From Succinimonas sp045124755 (lineage in GTDB: Bacteria > Pseudomonadota > Gammaproteobacteria > Enterobacterales > Succinivibrionaceae), in assembly GCF_045124755.1 (NCBI RefSeq), contig NZ_JBGVMK010000105.1: DNA of 64,000 nucleotides; one strand, 5' to 3'. Within the stretch, counting starts at the first letter, position 1, and every line of letters starts with the position of its first letter. Shown here one piece after another: positions 31,810 through 41,564 of the stretch. A program made the translations under genes and the position numbers. The notes below the pieces were generated by a model. It did not search any database and was not told where the DNA came from. It worked only from the letters and a program-made list of their open reading frames with translations.

Positions 31810-34800
31810 CTATCTCGACACATTGCCGGCATTCCGGTCAGTCATTACCGCCTTGTCCTGAGCCGTAAGATGGAGATTTGCCATGGAATCCAGAGCTCCC
31901 CCTGGCAGTTCTGCCTCGTCAGTGCCGTCGCCGGCCCCGGTGATCTTGCCGTAAATGCGCCCGGCCAGAGTACGTACCGCCGGCTTGTCCTGGAACATCA
32001 TCACGGACATCCTGATGCCCAGCTTCTTTTCCAGCCCGGCCACCAGATCCATGGCCATCAGGGAATCCAGTCCCAGCTCATGAAGGTTCCGGTCAGCTCC
32101 GATATCCTCAGGGGAAAGCCCCATGGTTTCAGCGACCTCGGCGGTAAGCACCTCGATAACCAGTTTCACGGCCTCGTCCTGAGAAAGTCCCAGGATCTGC
32201 TCCCGGAGGCCGGATCCGGAATTCCGGTCTGCCATTGTATCAGATATTCGGAGAGACAGGGCATGAAGCCGGGCCGGCACAGCTTCAAGACTCCCCGCCG
32301 CGCGTCTCCAGTCCATGGCGGCCACGGTATGAACGCCCCCGGCTCTGATGATCTCCGGAAGCCGGGCCAGAGCATCCCGGGACTTCAGCGGCATGGCGCC
32401 TCCGCTCCGCTCCAGAGACTGCATCACCCCGGTATTGGCGGTGAGATAGCCGGCGTCTCCGATGGGGCCCCATTCCGCGCAGGCGGCATGAAGTCCGGAT
32501 CTGATTCTCGCGGCGCAGAGTCCCTCCAGAGCGGCATTGGCAGCCACATAATTGGCCTGGCCGATGTTGCCCAGGGCCACGGAAACGGAGGAATACATCA
32601 CAAAGAGAAGCTGTTTATCGTCCAATGTTTCCAGATGCAGATTAAGAGCGCCCTGATACTTGGGATCGGACACCGCAGCATAGCTCTCCCGGTTCATATC
32701 CTTAAGGAAGGCATCCCGGAACACGGCGGCCGCATGAATAATGCCGGTAAGCCTAATGCCCTGCCCCCGGAGATCGGAAATAAGAGAGTGCACCTCTTCC
32801 CGATCCGCCACATTGCAGGCTCTTACCAGAACCTCCGCGCCCTGATCCCGGATCTCCTGAATCCGGCCTTCATCCTCCGGAGCCGGTTTCCCGCTCCGGG
32901 ATACCAGAATCAGCCGGCCAGCGCCCTGAGAAGCCAGGAAGCAGGCGGTCTCCAGGCCGAAGCCCCGGGTACCGCCGGTAATAAGCCAGGAGCTTTCTCC
33001 GGTAAAGAGCTCCCGGGGTACCAGACCTTCCGGAAGAGCGCAGTTCTCCGAAACCGTTCCGGAATTACTCATATCCTCCGAAGAAAGCTCCTCCTTCCGG
33101 AAGTCCTCCATGGAAATCACGATCTTCCCGATATGCCCGCCCTGCTGCATCAGCTTGAAGGCATCAATAACTCCCGAGGCCGGGAATACAGTGTAGGACA
33201 AAGGTCTCATCACGGGGACGCCGGAATCCTGAGCCCGGAAGAACTCCCCGAGCTCCGCCATAATTCTCCGGGCCTTGTCGGGACGGAAGCTGAAGAGCTG
33301 ATCCACGTCCACGGCAAAGTAGCTGATATTCTCCCGGAGGGGCCGGATCCCGATGCCGGTGTTTTCCACAAAATCTCTCTTGCCGAGCTCGATAAACCGG
33401 CCGAAGGGCCGGAGAATGCCGAGACTCTGCTGCATGGCCTCGCCGGAAAGACAGTTAAGCACCGCATCCACGCCCTCGCCGGCAGTGTCCCGCAAAACCT
33501 CGTCATGGAAATTCAGGGAACGGGAATTATAGATATGAGTTACCCCCATAAGCCGGAGGAAGTCCCGCTTTTCCGGAGAACCGGCCGTAGCATAAACCTC
33601 AAGGCCGAGATAGCGGGCGATCTGGATGGCGGCAACGCCCACGCCCCCGGCGGCTCCGTGCACCAGAAGCCGTTCGCCCTTTTCCAGGGCTGCCAGTGTC
33701 TTAAGGGCATACCAGGCGGTGAAGAACACCACGGGAACCCCTGCGCCTTCTCCGAAGGACCAGTGTTCCGGGAGAGCGCTGACTGCATACATGGGCACAT
33801 CAACCGTCTCCGCCAGCGTGGCAGAGCCGAGGCCGAACACCCGATCTCCCGGCCGGAATTCCGTAACTTCGCTTCCGGTTTCCATAACGGAGCCGGCAAA
33901 CTCCAGTCCGAGATAGGGCCCGGAAAAGCCCTTCCGGAGCACCTCGTCCGGCACCAGTCCCATGGTCATCATGACATCGCGGAAATTAAGGCCGGAGGCG
34001 GCTACCCGCACCCGAAGCTCCCGGGGGCCCAAAGCGCCGAGCTTTTTGGTTTTCCAGATAAGATTCTTAAGTCGGCCCGCTTCTGAAAAGTCCAGATAGC
34101 GGCATTCGGCCGGAGAGGAAGCGGGAGCGGCGTCTTCATTGTCAGAGGAGACCCGGGAACCGTCCTGCTCTTCCGGACAGACGTTATCTTTAACCGGAAG
34201 ATCGTTACCCAAAGGTTCTTCCTCCAGTGACAGCCGATAGCGGCCGCTTTCCCGGAGCACGATTTCATCCAGAGACGAGTCCTCCAGAATTTCCCGGCAG
34301 AGTCCCGCAAAAATGGCATCGCCAGGATCGGGACTCAAGACGCCATCCAGCATAATGCTGCTTACGGAAAGCCCCGGAAGCTCGTTTTTAATAACCCGGG
34401 CGAGACCGAACACCCCGCGGTCTCCGGAAGCATCCTCAGCGGTCTGGGTAACGACAAGAAGCTTTAAGCTGTCCCCGCGGCCCTTGCCGAAAGACGCCAG
34501 CTGCTCTGCCAGCGCCGTGAGATCCGCCAGAACTCCGGGAAGAACGTAATCCCCGACGCAGGCAAGCTCCGGACAAAGGGCCCTGATTCCGGCGGGAGTC
34601 AGGAACACATATTTATGAACACCGGGGTTCTCCCGGCCTCCCAGCGTCCCCGGAAGCTTATCCTTAAAGCCATTATCCAGAATATCCATCTCAAAGCCGC
34701 TTACCGCGCTTAAAGAGCTTAACAACTTAAAGCCGGCGGAGCTTTCGAGATCCTGCGCCATTCTGGCATCAGCCCAGGGGAGCGCCAGATGGATAAAGCC

Positions 34801-37800
34801 CTTTGCGGTTTCATTTGCTGCCGGGGTTTCGGGAGCCTCGCTTTCAGAAGTCTCGAGGTCACTGGCGTCCGGCAAGGATCCCCGAGAAGCCAAAGTCAGA
34901 TAAGAACCGGCGGCCAGATCTCCGGCGGCGGGATCCCGGGCCGTGGCTATATTTTCATAACCGGCTTCCGAAAGCGCCTGTTCCCAGTAAGCCGGCGACT
35001 TAAGAGGCGATACCGGCCGCCCTTCGCGGTACTGCCACCAGTTTCTGCTGCGGCCGGAAACCATGTCCGCATAGAATACCGGATACCGCTCCAGAGCAGC
35101 CAGGATGCCTTCCGGAGCTAACAAAGCCTTGAGACCCCGGAGCGCTCCCATAAATCCAGTGCCGCTGCCGGAAAGCCCCCGTCTCAGCACGATAAGATCA
35201 TAGGCCGGAGGAATTTCCGGGTTCATCCTGTCATAGCGGAAGGAACCGTCTGCGACATCAAAGCAGGGCATCCGGGCATTTCCGGCTGCGCCGCTTCCAA
35301 AAGCGGCCTTGACCAGCATGAGACAGTCTCCGAACAGGCTTCTCATCGCCTGCTCCAGGAAGGACACCGGGGTTTCAGAACCGGAACCGATCTCAAGAAC
35401 CCGTACCACGGGAGAAGTATTCGCGTTGCCGCCCTGAGAGATCTGATTTTCCTGGTACTTCCGGAACAGGTAATCTGCCATAAGCTTTAAAAGATCCTGC
35501 TCCCCCCGGATATCCTCCGGAGTCTCAGTTTCGGAAAACAGGGCAAAAATACCCCGCTCGCTGGCCGTGCCGGAGAATCCGTCTGTTCCCTCTCCTGCGG
35601 CATCAGCAGCAAGCAGGGTTTTAATAGAGGAAGCGGTTCTGAAGGCTCCCAGGAGCGGCTTTAAGGAAAACCCGTCCCCGGAAATCAGATTCTGTTCATA
35701 GACGGCGGTGTTCTCCCCCTTAAGACTTTCTCCCATCGGGGTGATCCGCCCCTCTGAGTCAATAAGTCCTCTTTCGCTGAGAACAGACACAAGGTAACGC
35801 CCCAGAGGATGGTTCTGAACTGCTTCCGGGGGAAGGCCCTCAGAAGTAACCGCCTTAAGAGCATAGATCATGGTGAGGGCTTCCAGAACCGGATAACGCT
35901 CCTGATACCAGCGGGAGCGGCCGGAAATGTCTCCCGTGCTTTCGGAAGCAGTGATTTCCGCAAAATCCATATTCTGACCGAATACGGTCGGCCGGTTTCC
36001 CGCAGGAGCCTCCCGAAGCGCCATGCGCCATAACGGCACCCGGCTCTCGCCTGCGACAGCCTGCTGCTTTCTGGGGAAGGCTCTTAACTCCGCCCCTTTG
36101 ATAACTCCCACGGTTTCACCTGCAGCATTCCGGAACACAAAGTCCGCGGAAATGCTCCGGGAGGAACCGGCTCCGGGGATCACCTTAATCTCAGCAACAT
36201 CCTGCCCTCTTCTGAAGGAGATTCGGCCGAAGCTCACCGGGAGGTAAAGTCTTCCGGCGGCATCCGCCCTTCCCGTTACCAGAAGAGCCTGAAGAGCGGC
36301 ATCCATGACCCCCGGGGGAACAATATACTTTTCCCGGCCCGGGATGGCGGACACGAGCTTAACCGTAAGAGAAGCGGTATCAGGATCCGGCGCCGCCTCG
36401 GCAATCAGACTGAACTCGGGCCCGTAATCCAGGCCCATACTGCGGGCAATGTCATAGACCTCATCATGGGAGCTGGCTTTGATATCAGTCTGGTCTTGAA
36501 GCTTAACGGCTTCCTCTCCCGAAACCGCGCGGGGAGACAGATCCGGAAGCGGAAGACCGGACACCAGACGGCCCCCGGCGTGGAGCGTCCAAGCCTCGCT
36601 TCTGGCATATTCCCGGCTCTTTACGGTAAAGAGGCCGGTTTCCCTGACCGCGGCAAGCTCCATAACGCGGCAGGTCTCCGGCTCAAACACGAGCGAGCTT
36701 CTGATATCCAGATACTCAAGGGTGACAATGTCTTCGTTATAAATCTCCGCATGAGCTTCCAGAGCGGTTTCAATAAACGAGGCTGCGGCAAACACGCACT
36801 CGCCGTCCACCTTGTGGGAGCTTAAAAGAGAGCTCTTATGGGGTTCCAGAATATTTTCAAAAACCGGATCCGCGGTATTGAGACGCCAGCCCGAAAGAGG
36901 ATGAGCGCGGAATTTCACCGGCTCTCTCTCGGCGGTGGGCTTAACCTCATACGGCTTTTCAGTCCACTTATAGTGAGGAAGGGAAATAAATTCCGGTTCA
37001 TAGCTCCATCCGGCGCCGTTCTCGCTGCCGTTAATGCGGTTACTGATATCGTTAACCTGCTTCCGGAACCGGTTCTCCCAGAATGCCGCCCCCTGGTAAA
37101 GGGAATTCTCCATGAGAAATGTCTCCATGCGGGAATTCCCGTCAAGCCCCTGCAGCAGCGCTGAAGAAATCCTGACTGAGTTTGCCTTGCCGGCTTCCTT
37201 GACATTCTCCCGGAGGTAGCGCTGCAGCACCGGAGTCGGGGCAATTTCAATAAAGCAGTCATAGCCGTCTTCCAGCATGGCGGTCATGGCCTTTCCGAAC
37301 AGCACCGTTTCCCGGACATTGCGGCCCCAGTAAACGGAATTCAGAGGAGCGTCATAAAGATCGCCGGTCACCGAGGAATAAAACTCCGTGGCGCTCTTAA
37401 GCGGGGTGATATCCCGGAGCTCTTCCTCAATATCATTCTTAATGAGATCCATGACGCTGCTGTGGAAGGGATAATCCACCCGAAGCTTCTTGAAGAACAC
37501 CCGGCGCTTCGAACAATAGTCCTGAAGCTTAGCAAGGCCCTCATGAGAGCCGGTCACCGTAATATTAGCGGAGGAGTTCACCGCCGCAATGGAAATCTCG
37601 TCCTGAACGGAAAGGAGCTCCGCCGCTTCCGCAAACTCATCCGGAGACAGAGAGGCCGCCGCCATGCCGCCCATGCCCCGGGTTTTATTCTGGAGAATGC
37701 TTCGTACCGCGATGGTTTTTACGGCATCGTGAAGAGAGAGCTTTCCGGCGGCATAGGAACCCGTGATTTCCCCCATGCTGTGTCCGACAACCCCGTCAGG

Positions 37801-39768
37801 AACGAAGCCGTTTTCCCGGAGGATCTCCAGAATGCCGGCCTCCACGGCAAAAATTAAGGGCTGGGAGACGCTGGCATCAAGAATGACGGCTTCATCCATC
37901 GGGGTTTTGCCGGAGAGATAATCGCTGATGGCATAGCCCAGAAGCGGCTCTGCCAGTTCTGAAACCTTGTCCGCCGTTCTCCGGAATACCGGATTATCCT
38001 TATAAAGACTGAGTCCCATGCCGGCATACTGGGATCCGTTGCCGCTGAGCACAAAGGCGGTTTTGCGGCACTTTTTATCTCCGGTGTCGCAGGTAAGAGC
38101 ATTGGGAAGATCCAGTCCTTCGGCAAACATGATAAGACTGTCCCGGACCTCTGACACCGAACTGCCCTGAACCATGAGTCTCACGTTCATCGCTTCCCGG
38201 CGGGTAATCACGCCGTGGCAGGCATTGAGATAATCCCGGAGAGCGGTATCACCGGGGAAGGACTTCAGAAAATCAGCCCAGGAAAGAGCCAGGGACTTCA
38301 GGGATTCCCGGGAAAATGCGGTGAGGATAAGGGGCGGCAGGCTGAGGGGAGGAAGGTTTGCCGGGAGGCCATTTACAGCCTTTCCGGAAACAGAATCCTG
38401 CGGCGCTCTCAGAGCTTCAGGGAGCGGCCGGGAAAGCTCCCGGGGAGCCTCAGACAGAATCACATGGGCATTCGCTCCCCCGAAACCGAAGGAATTCACG
38501 GAAGCCATTAAAGGGGCGCCGTTCTCCCGGGGAGTCAGGGCAAGACCGTTTGCGGGACAGAAGATATTAAGAGCCGCAAAGTCGATATGGGTGCTGGGCT
38601 CATATGCAAATGGAATCCGGGGAATAAAGCGATGCTTCAGCGCCAGCACCGCCTTGATAAGCCCGGCAAAACCGGAAACCGGCTCCAGATGTCCCACATT
38701 GGCTTTAACGGAGGTGATGGGAAGCGGGCCTTCATGGCTGAGGCCGTAAACCTGAGAGATGGAGTAAGCTTCAATGGGATCCCCCACCGGGGTGCCGGTG
38801 CCGTGGGCCTCCACGAAATCCAGATCTCCGGGAGCAATGCCGGCCTTGTTCAGCACCTCTCTCATAAGATCGGCCTGTCCCGGGGCCGAGGGCACTGTAA
38901 GCCCCTTCTTTCTGGCGCCGTCGACATTGATGCCAGTAGCCCGGATCACCGCATGAATCCGATCCCCGTCCTTCACGGCATCGGAAAGCCTTTTAAGGAA
39001 GATAACCGCAGCGCCTTCGGAACGGACATAGCCGTCCCCCCGATCATCGAAGGGCAGGCATCTGCCGTTAGGGGACAGCATGGAGGCCTTGCTGAAGCCG
39101 ATAAAGGGATGGGGCTGCAAAAAGAGATGCACGCCGGCGGCAAAAGCTGAAGAGGACTCCCCTCTTCTTATGGACTCGCAGGCCTCGTGAATGGCAGTCA
39201 TACCGGAGGAACATGCCGTATCTAATGAAAACGACGGCCCCTCAAGATCATAAAAATAGGAAATTCTGTTAGAGGCGATGCAACCGGTATTGCCGGTCAT
39301 GGTATAGGGAGACAAAGACTCCGGATCCGGAACGGATTTCATCAGGTAATCCCAAGCGGACATCCCGGTAAACACGCCGCACTTCTGACCGCGCATTTTC
39401 TCCGGGGGGATTCCGGCATCTTCGAAGCACTCGTAAACCAGCTTCAAAAGAAGTCTCTGCTGGGGATCCATCCACTCGGCCTCCCGGGGAGAGATGGCAA
39501 AGAATGCCGGCTCGAAGCTCAGAATATCATTGATAACGCCGGACTTAAAGGTAATGCTGCGGCCCGGTGTGCCCTTTACCGCATCCTGATAAAGATCAAC
39601 AGGCCATCGGGATGCCGGGATCTCAGTAACACCGCACTGCCCCTGCTCCAGAAGCTGCCAGAAGGAGGCTTCATCAACGACGTTTCCGGGGAAGCGGAAC
39701 GCCATGCCGACAATGGCGATGTCACCATTTGCAGAAGACGCTTCTTTATCAATAATCTTTTCATTCAT
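31810..39768 (-). CDS. rkpA: Fully reducing type I polyketide synthase, RkpA-like
   Basis: A single-module 2652-residue synthase. Domains in order: KS (about 15-440; C186, H322, H360 in DTACSSG, AHGTGT and VGH), AT (about 570-870; GHSMG with S664 and YPFHS with H769, a malonyl-type pattern), DH (about 955-1250; H985), a degenerate methyltransferase-like region (about 1430-1690; VLEIGSGSE), ER (about 1910-2220; HGAAGGVGVAAIQ), KR (about 2255-2450; GGTRGFG and the Ser-Tyr pair) and ACP (about 2540-2610; LGLDSL with S2569). No thioesterase, so release needs the adjacent alpha-oxoamine synthase. With DH, ER and KR all present the product should be a saturated acyl chain. The setting within an ABC capsule locus matches RkpA. 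The long plus-strand open frame opposite its 3' end is a shadow. Confidence 0.9.
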   Translation of the reverse strand: MNEKIIDKEASSANGDIAIVGMAFRFPGNVVDEASFWQLLEQGQCGVTEIPASRWPVDLYQDAVKGTPGRSITFKSGVINDILSFEPAFFAISPREAEWMDPQQRLLLKLVYECFEDAGIPPEKMRGQKCGVFTGMSAWDYLMKSVPDPESLSPYTMTGNTGCIASNRISYFYDLEGPSFSLDTACSSGMTAIHEACESIRRGESSSAFAAGVHLFLQPHPFIGFSKASMLSPNGRCLPFDDRGDGYVRSEGAAVIFLKRLSDAVKDGDRIHAVIRATGINVDGARKKGLTVPSAPGQADLMREVLNKAGIAPGDLDFVEAHGTGTPVGDPIEAYSISQVYGLSHEGPLPITSVKANVGHLEPVSGFAGLIKAVLALKHRFIPRIPFAYEPSTHIDFAALNIFCPANGLALTPRENGAPLMASVNSFGFGGANAHVILSEAPRELSRPLPEALRAPQDSVSGKAVNGLPANLPPLSLPPLILTAFSRESLKSLALSWADFLKSFPGDTALRDYLNACHGVITRREAMNVRLMVQGSSVSEVRDSLIMFAEGLDLPNALTCDTGDKKCRKTAFVLSGNGSQYAGMGLSLYKDNPVFRRTADKVSELAEPLLGYAISDYLSGKTPMDEAVILDASVSQPLIFAVEAGILEILRENGFVPDGVVGHSMGEITGSYAAGKLSLHDAVKTIAVRSILQNKTRGMGGMAAASLSPDEFAEAAELLSVQDEISIAAVNSSANITVTGSHEGLAKLQDYCSKRRVFFKKLRVDYPFHSSVMDLIKNDIEEELRDITPLKSATEFYSSVTGDLYDAPLNSVYWGRNVRETVLFGKAMTAMLEDGYDCFIEIAPTPVLQRYLRENVKEAGKANSVRISSALLQGLDGNSRMETFLMENSLYQGAAFWENRFRKQVNDISNRINGSENGAGWSYEPEFISLPHYKWTEKPYEVKPTAEREPVKFRAHPLSGWRLNTADPVFENILEPHKSSLLSSHKVDGECVFAAASFIETALEAHAEIYNEDIVTLEYLDIRSSLVFEPETCRVMELAAVRETGLFTVKSREYARSEAWTLHAGGRLVSGLPLPDLSPRAVSGEEAVKLQDQTDIKASSHDEVYDIARSMGLDYGPEFSLIAEAAPDPDTASLTVKLVSAIPGREKYIVPPGVMDAALQALLVTGRADAAGRLYLPVSFGRISFRRGQDVAEIKVIPGAGSSRSISADFVFRNAAGETVGVIKGAELRAFPRKQQAVAGESRVPLWRMALREAPAGNRPTVFGQNMDFAEITASESTGDISGRSRWYQERYPVLEALTMIYALKAVTSEGLPPEAVQNHPLGRYLVSVLSERGLIDSEGRITPMGESLKGENTAVYEQNLISGDGFSLKPLLGAFRTASSIKTLLAADAAGEGTDGFSGTASERGIFALFSETETPEDIRGEQDLLKLMADYLFRKYQENQISQGGNANTSPVVRVLEIGSGSETPVSFLEQAMRSLFGDCLMLVKAAFGSGAAGNARMPCFDVADGSFRYDRMNPEIPPAYDLIVLRRGLSGSGTGFMGALRGLKALLAPEGILAALERYPVFYADMVSGRSRNWWQYREGRPVSPLKSPAYWEQALSEAGYENIATARDPAAGDLAAGSYLTLASRGSLPDASDLETSESEAPETPAANETAKGFIHLALPWADARMAQDLESSAGFKLLSSLSAVSGFEMDILDNGFKDKLPGTLGGRENPGVHKYVFLTPAGIRALCPELACVGDYVLPGVLADLTALAEQLASFGKGRGDSLKLLVVTQTAEDASGDRGVFGLARVIKNELPGLSVSSIMLDGVLSPDPGDAIFAGLCREILEDSSLDEIVLRESGRYRLSLEEEPLGNDLPVKDNVCPEEQDGSRVSSDNEDAAPASSPAECRYLDFSEAGRLKNLIWKTKKLGALGPRELRVRVAASGLNFRDVMMTMGLVPDEVLRKGFSGPYLGLEFAGSVMETGSEVTEFRPGDRVFGLGSATLAETVDVPMYAVSALPEHWSFGEGAGVPVVFFTAWYALKTLAALEKGERLLVHGAAGGVGVAAIQIARYLGLEVYATAGSPEKRDFLRLMGVTHIYNSRSLNFHDEVLRDTAGEGVDAVLNCLSGEAMQQSLGILRPFGRFIELGKRDFVENTGIGIRPLRENISYFAVDVDQLFSFRPDKARRIMAELGEFFRAQDSGVPVMRPLSYTVFPASGVIDAFKLMQQGGHIGKIVISMEDFRKEELSSEDMSNSGTVSENCALPEGLVPRELFTGESSWLITGGTRGFGLETACFLASQGAGRLILVSRSGKPAPEDEGRIQEIRDQGAEVLVRACNVADREEVHSLISDLRGQGIRLTGIIHAAAVFRDAFLKDMNRESYAAVSDPKYQGALNLHLETLDDKQLLFVMYSSVSVALGNIGQANYVAANAALEGLCAARIRSGLHAACAEWGPIGDAGYLTANTGVMQSLERSGGAMPLKSRDALARLPEIIRAGGVHTVAAMDWRRAAGSLEAVPARLHALSLRISDTMADRNSGSGLREQILGLSQDEAVKLVIEVLTAEVAETMGLSPEDIGADRNLHELGLDSLMAMDLVAGLEKKLGIRMSVMMFQDKPAVRTLAGRIYGKITGAGDGTDEAELPGGALDSMANLHLTAQDKAVMTDRNAGNVSR

Positions 39769-39840
39769 AGCTTAAATAAATCCCTGTCCCGCAGGGCTCC
39801 CCGCTTGATCCTGATTACCTTAAAACCAATGCCGGAAAGC

Positions 39841-39870
39841 ATTAAATTCATCCCGGCCTCAAGACATCAA
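39841..39870 (-). promoter_or_regulatory. Candidate promoter upstream of the polyketide synthase
   Basis: Minus strand TTGATG (39865-39870) and TTTAAT (39841-39846), spaced 18 bp, about 70 bases before the PKS start in a 180-bp gap after wecC. It could start transcription of the PKS-exporter part of the locus independently. Confidence 0.3.
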
Positions 39871-39948
39871 GAGTTAACAGTCAAAAAATCAGGCGGTGTA
39901 ATCAGCAGGAATTCCCCTGGCTGTCTTCCCCGCCGCGACACCGCGGGA

Positions 39949-41190
39949 TCAGCTTGTCCAGAGCCCGCGGGTGTCAATAAGTGTCTGCTCCGGAGCAAAC
40001 TCCGGCTTAACGGCCCGGAACTCCCGGTGATCCACCAGAAGAAGCACCACATCCGCCTTGAGAGCCTCCGCAATGTCCGTAAGCCGCACTCCGGCTTCGC
40101 TCAGGCAGGCCGGAAGCTCGGCGATATTCGGTTCTGCGGCAATAACCCGTCCCGGAAACTCCCGGGCGAGATCCCGGGCAATATGCACCGCCGGACTTTC
40201 CCGGAGGTCATCGATATCCGGCTTAAAGGCCAGTCCGAGACAGGCGATCAGAGGATCCTTGCGCGCAGATCCGGCCACAGCTTCCCGTACCCGGTCTTTC
40301 ACCCATTCCGGCTTATGATCGTTAACCTGGCGGGCGGTTGCGATTATTCTGGCCAAATCCGGGGTTTTGCTCACAATAAACCAGGGATCCACGGCAATGC
40401 AGTGTCCGCCCACGCCGGGACCGGGATTGAGAATATTAACCCGGGGGTGGTGGTTGGCCAGAGAAATAAGCTCCCACACATCAATATGAAGCCGGTCGCA
40501 GATAAGAGAAAGCTCATTGGCAAAGGCAATGTTGACGTCCCGGAAGGCATTCTCGGTAAGCTTGGACATTTCGCCGGTTCTGGCATTGGTGAGAAAGAGC
40601 TCGCCCTTCACGAAGATGCCGTAGATATCAGCGGCCTTGCGGGCGGAGACTTTATTGATGCCCCCTACGATGCGATCATTGTCCACGAGCTCGGACATGA
40701 TTTTGCCGGGGAGCACTCTTTCCGGGCAGTAGGCCACATAGACATCGCAGTCCTCGGAATCCTCCCGGGCGATCTTAAGATCCGGACAGTTCTGCTGCAG
40801 GATCTCCGCGGCTCTTTCCGTGGTGCCCACAGGAGAGGTGGATTCCAGAATGACGGTATTCCCCTTTCTGAGGAAGGGAGCGATTTCTCTGGTGGCGGCA
40901 TCCACAAAGCTGAGATCCGGTTCATGATTATCACCGGTAAAGGGGGTAGGAACGCAGATAATAAAGGCATCAGCCTCGCAGGGCTGGTTTGCGGCCACGA
41001 GAAGACCGGCGGAAACAGCCTGATGAACCACCTCGCCAAGGCCGGGCTCCACAATGTGAATCTTACCCTGATTAATGGTGTCTATGGCATGCTGGTTTAT
41101 CTCAACACCATGAACCGAAACACCGTTTCTGGCAAACATCGCCGCCGTGGGCAAACCGATATAGCCAAGTCCGCAAATACAGAGCTTCAC
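39949..41190 (-). CDS. wecC: UDP-N-acetyl-D-mannosamine dehydrogenase
   Basis: A ~413-residue UDP-sugar dehydrogenase that oxidises UDP-ManNAc to UDP-ManNAcA with two NAD+. The Rossmann start ICGLGYIGLPTAA and the following GVEINQHAIDTINQGKIHIVEP block match E. coli WecC closely; the catalytic Cys lies in GPGVGGHCIAVDPWF (about 260). A GTG at 41190 is chosen as start because AGGA lies nine bases upstream and the protein then begins directly with the Rossmann strand; a TTG two codons earlier is less likely. Its substrate comes from WecB, encoded upstream on the same strand. In this context ManNAcA is probably a capsule sugar. Confidence 0.92.
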   Translation of the reverse strand: MKLCICGLGYIGLPTAAMFARNGVSVHGVEINQHAIDTINQGKIHIVEPGLGEVVHQAVSAGLLVAANQPCEADAFIICVPTPFTGDNHEPDLSFVDAATREIAPFLRKGNTVILESTSPVGTTERAAEILQQNCPDLKIAREDSEDCDVYVAYCPERVLPGKIMSELVDNDRIVGGINKVSARKAADIYGIFVKGELFLTNARTGEMSKLTENAFRDVNIAFANELSLICDRLHIDVWELISLANHHPRVNILNPGPGVGGHCIAVDPWFIVSKTPDLARIIATARQVNDHKPEWVKDRVREAVAGSARKDPLIACLGLAFKPDIDDLRESPAVHIARDLAREFPGRVIAAEPNIAELPACLSEAGVRLTDIAEALKADVVLLLVDHREFRAVKPEFAPEQTLIDTRGLWTS

Positions 41191-41564
41191 TGTCAACTGT
41201 CCTAATCCATAACCGGCACATTGAAACCAAGCCCGGCAGAAAGCTCTGTGCCCTGTTCAAGTGAATTCTCTGCCGCGGTTCCGGAAAACTTCAGGAAACT
41301 CCGCCGAAACTCCCGGAAGGAGATCTGAATATTCACAAAACCACAAGCATTCTACCATACTATCGCACATTGCATGGATATTTGAGCAGGATCTCATTTA
41401 ATATCGATCCTAAGGACAGTCAGCAGGAATTACGCTGTGCAAAAGAGTGACATGACGGGTTCAGCCCCTCTTTTGCCGAACCAAGACAAAAGTGATAAAC
41501 ACTGCCATGAAGCTGCCGCGATTCTGTACGCATCCCGGGAATAAAGCAAAACAAGCAGAAACTG
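41191..41564. other. Intergenic region between wecB and wecC
   Basis: About 370 bp with no convincing open frame. Minus-strand TAGAAT near 41352 in an AT-rich stretch could be a -10 box for wecC, but there is no matching -35. A large gap inside an otherwise compact locus suggests a junction between separately acquired segments. Confidence 0.4.

Noticed and set aside
31783..34086. A 767-codon plus-strand open frame opposite the polyketide synthase
   Set aside because: It is antisense to conserved ER, KR and ACP domains, has no recognisable domain and a composition typical of GC-rich shadow frames.
39805..41205. A 466-codon plus-strand frame opposite wecC
   Set aside because: Antisense to a clearly conserved dehydrogenase; composition shadow.
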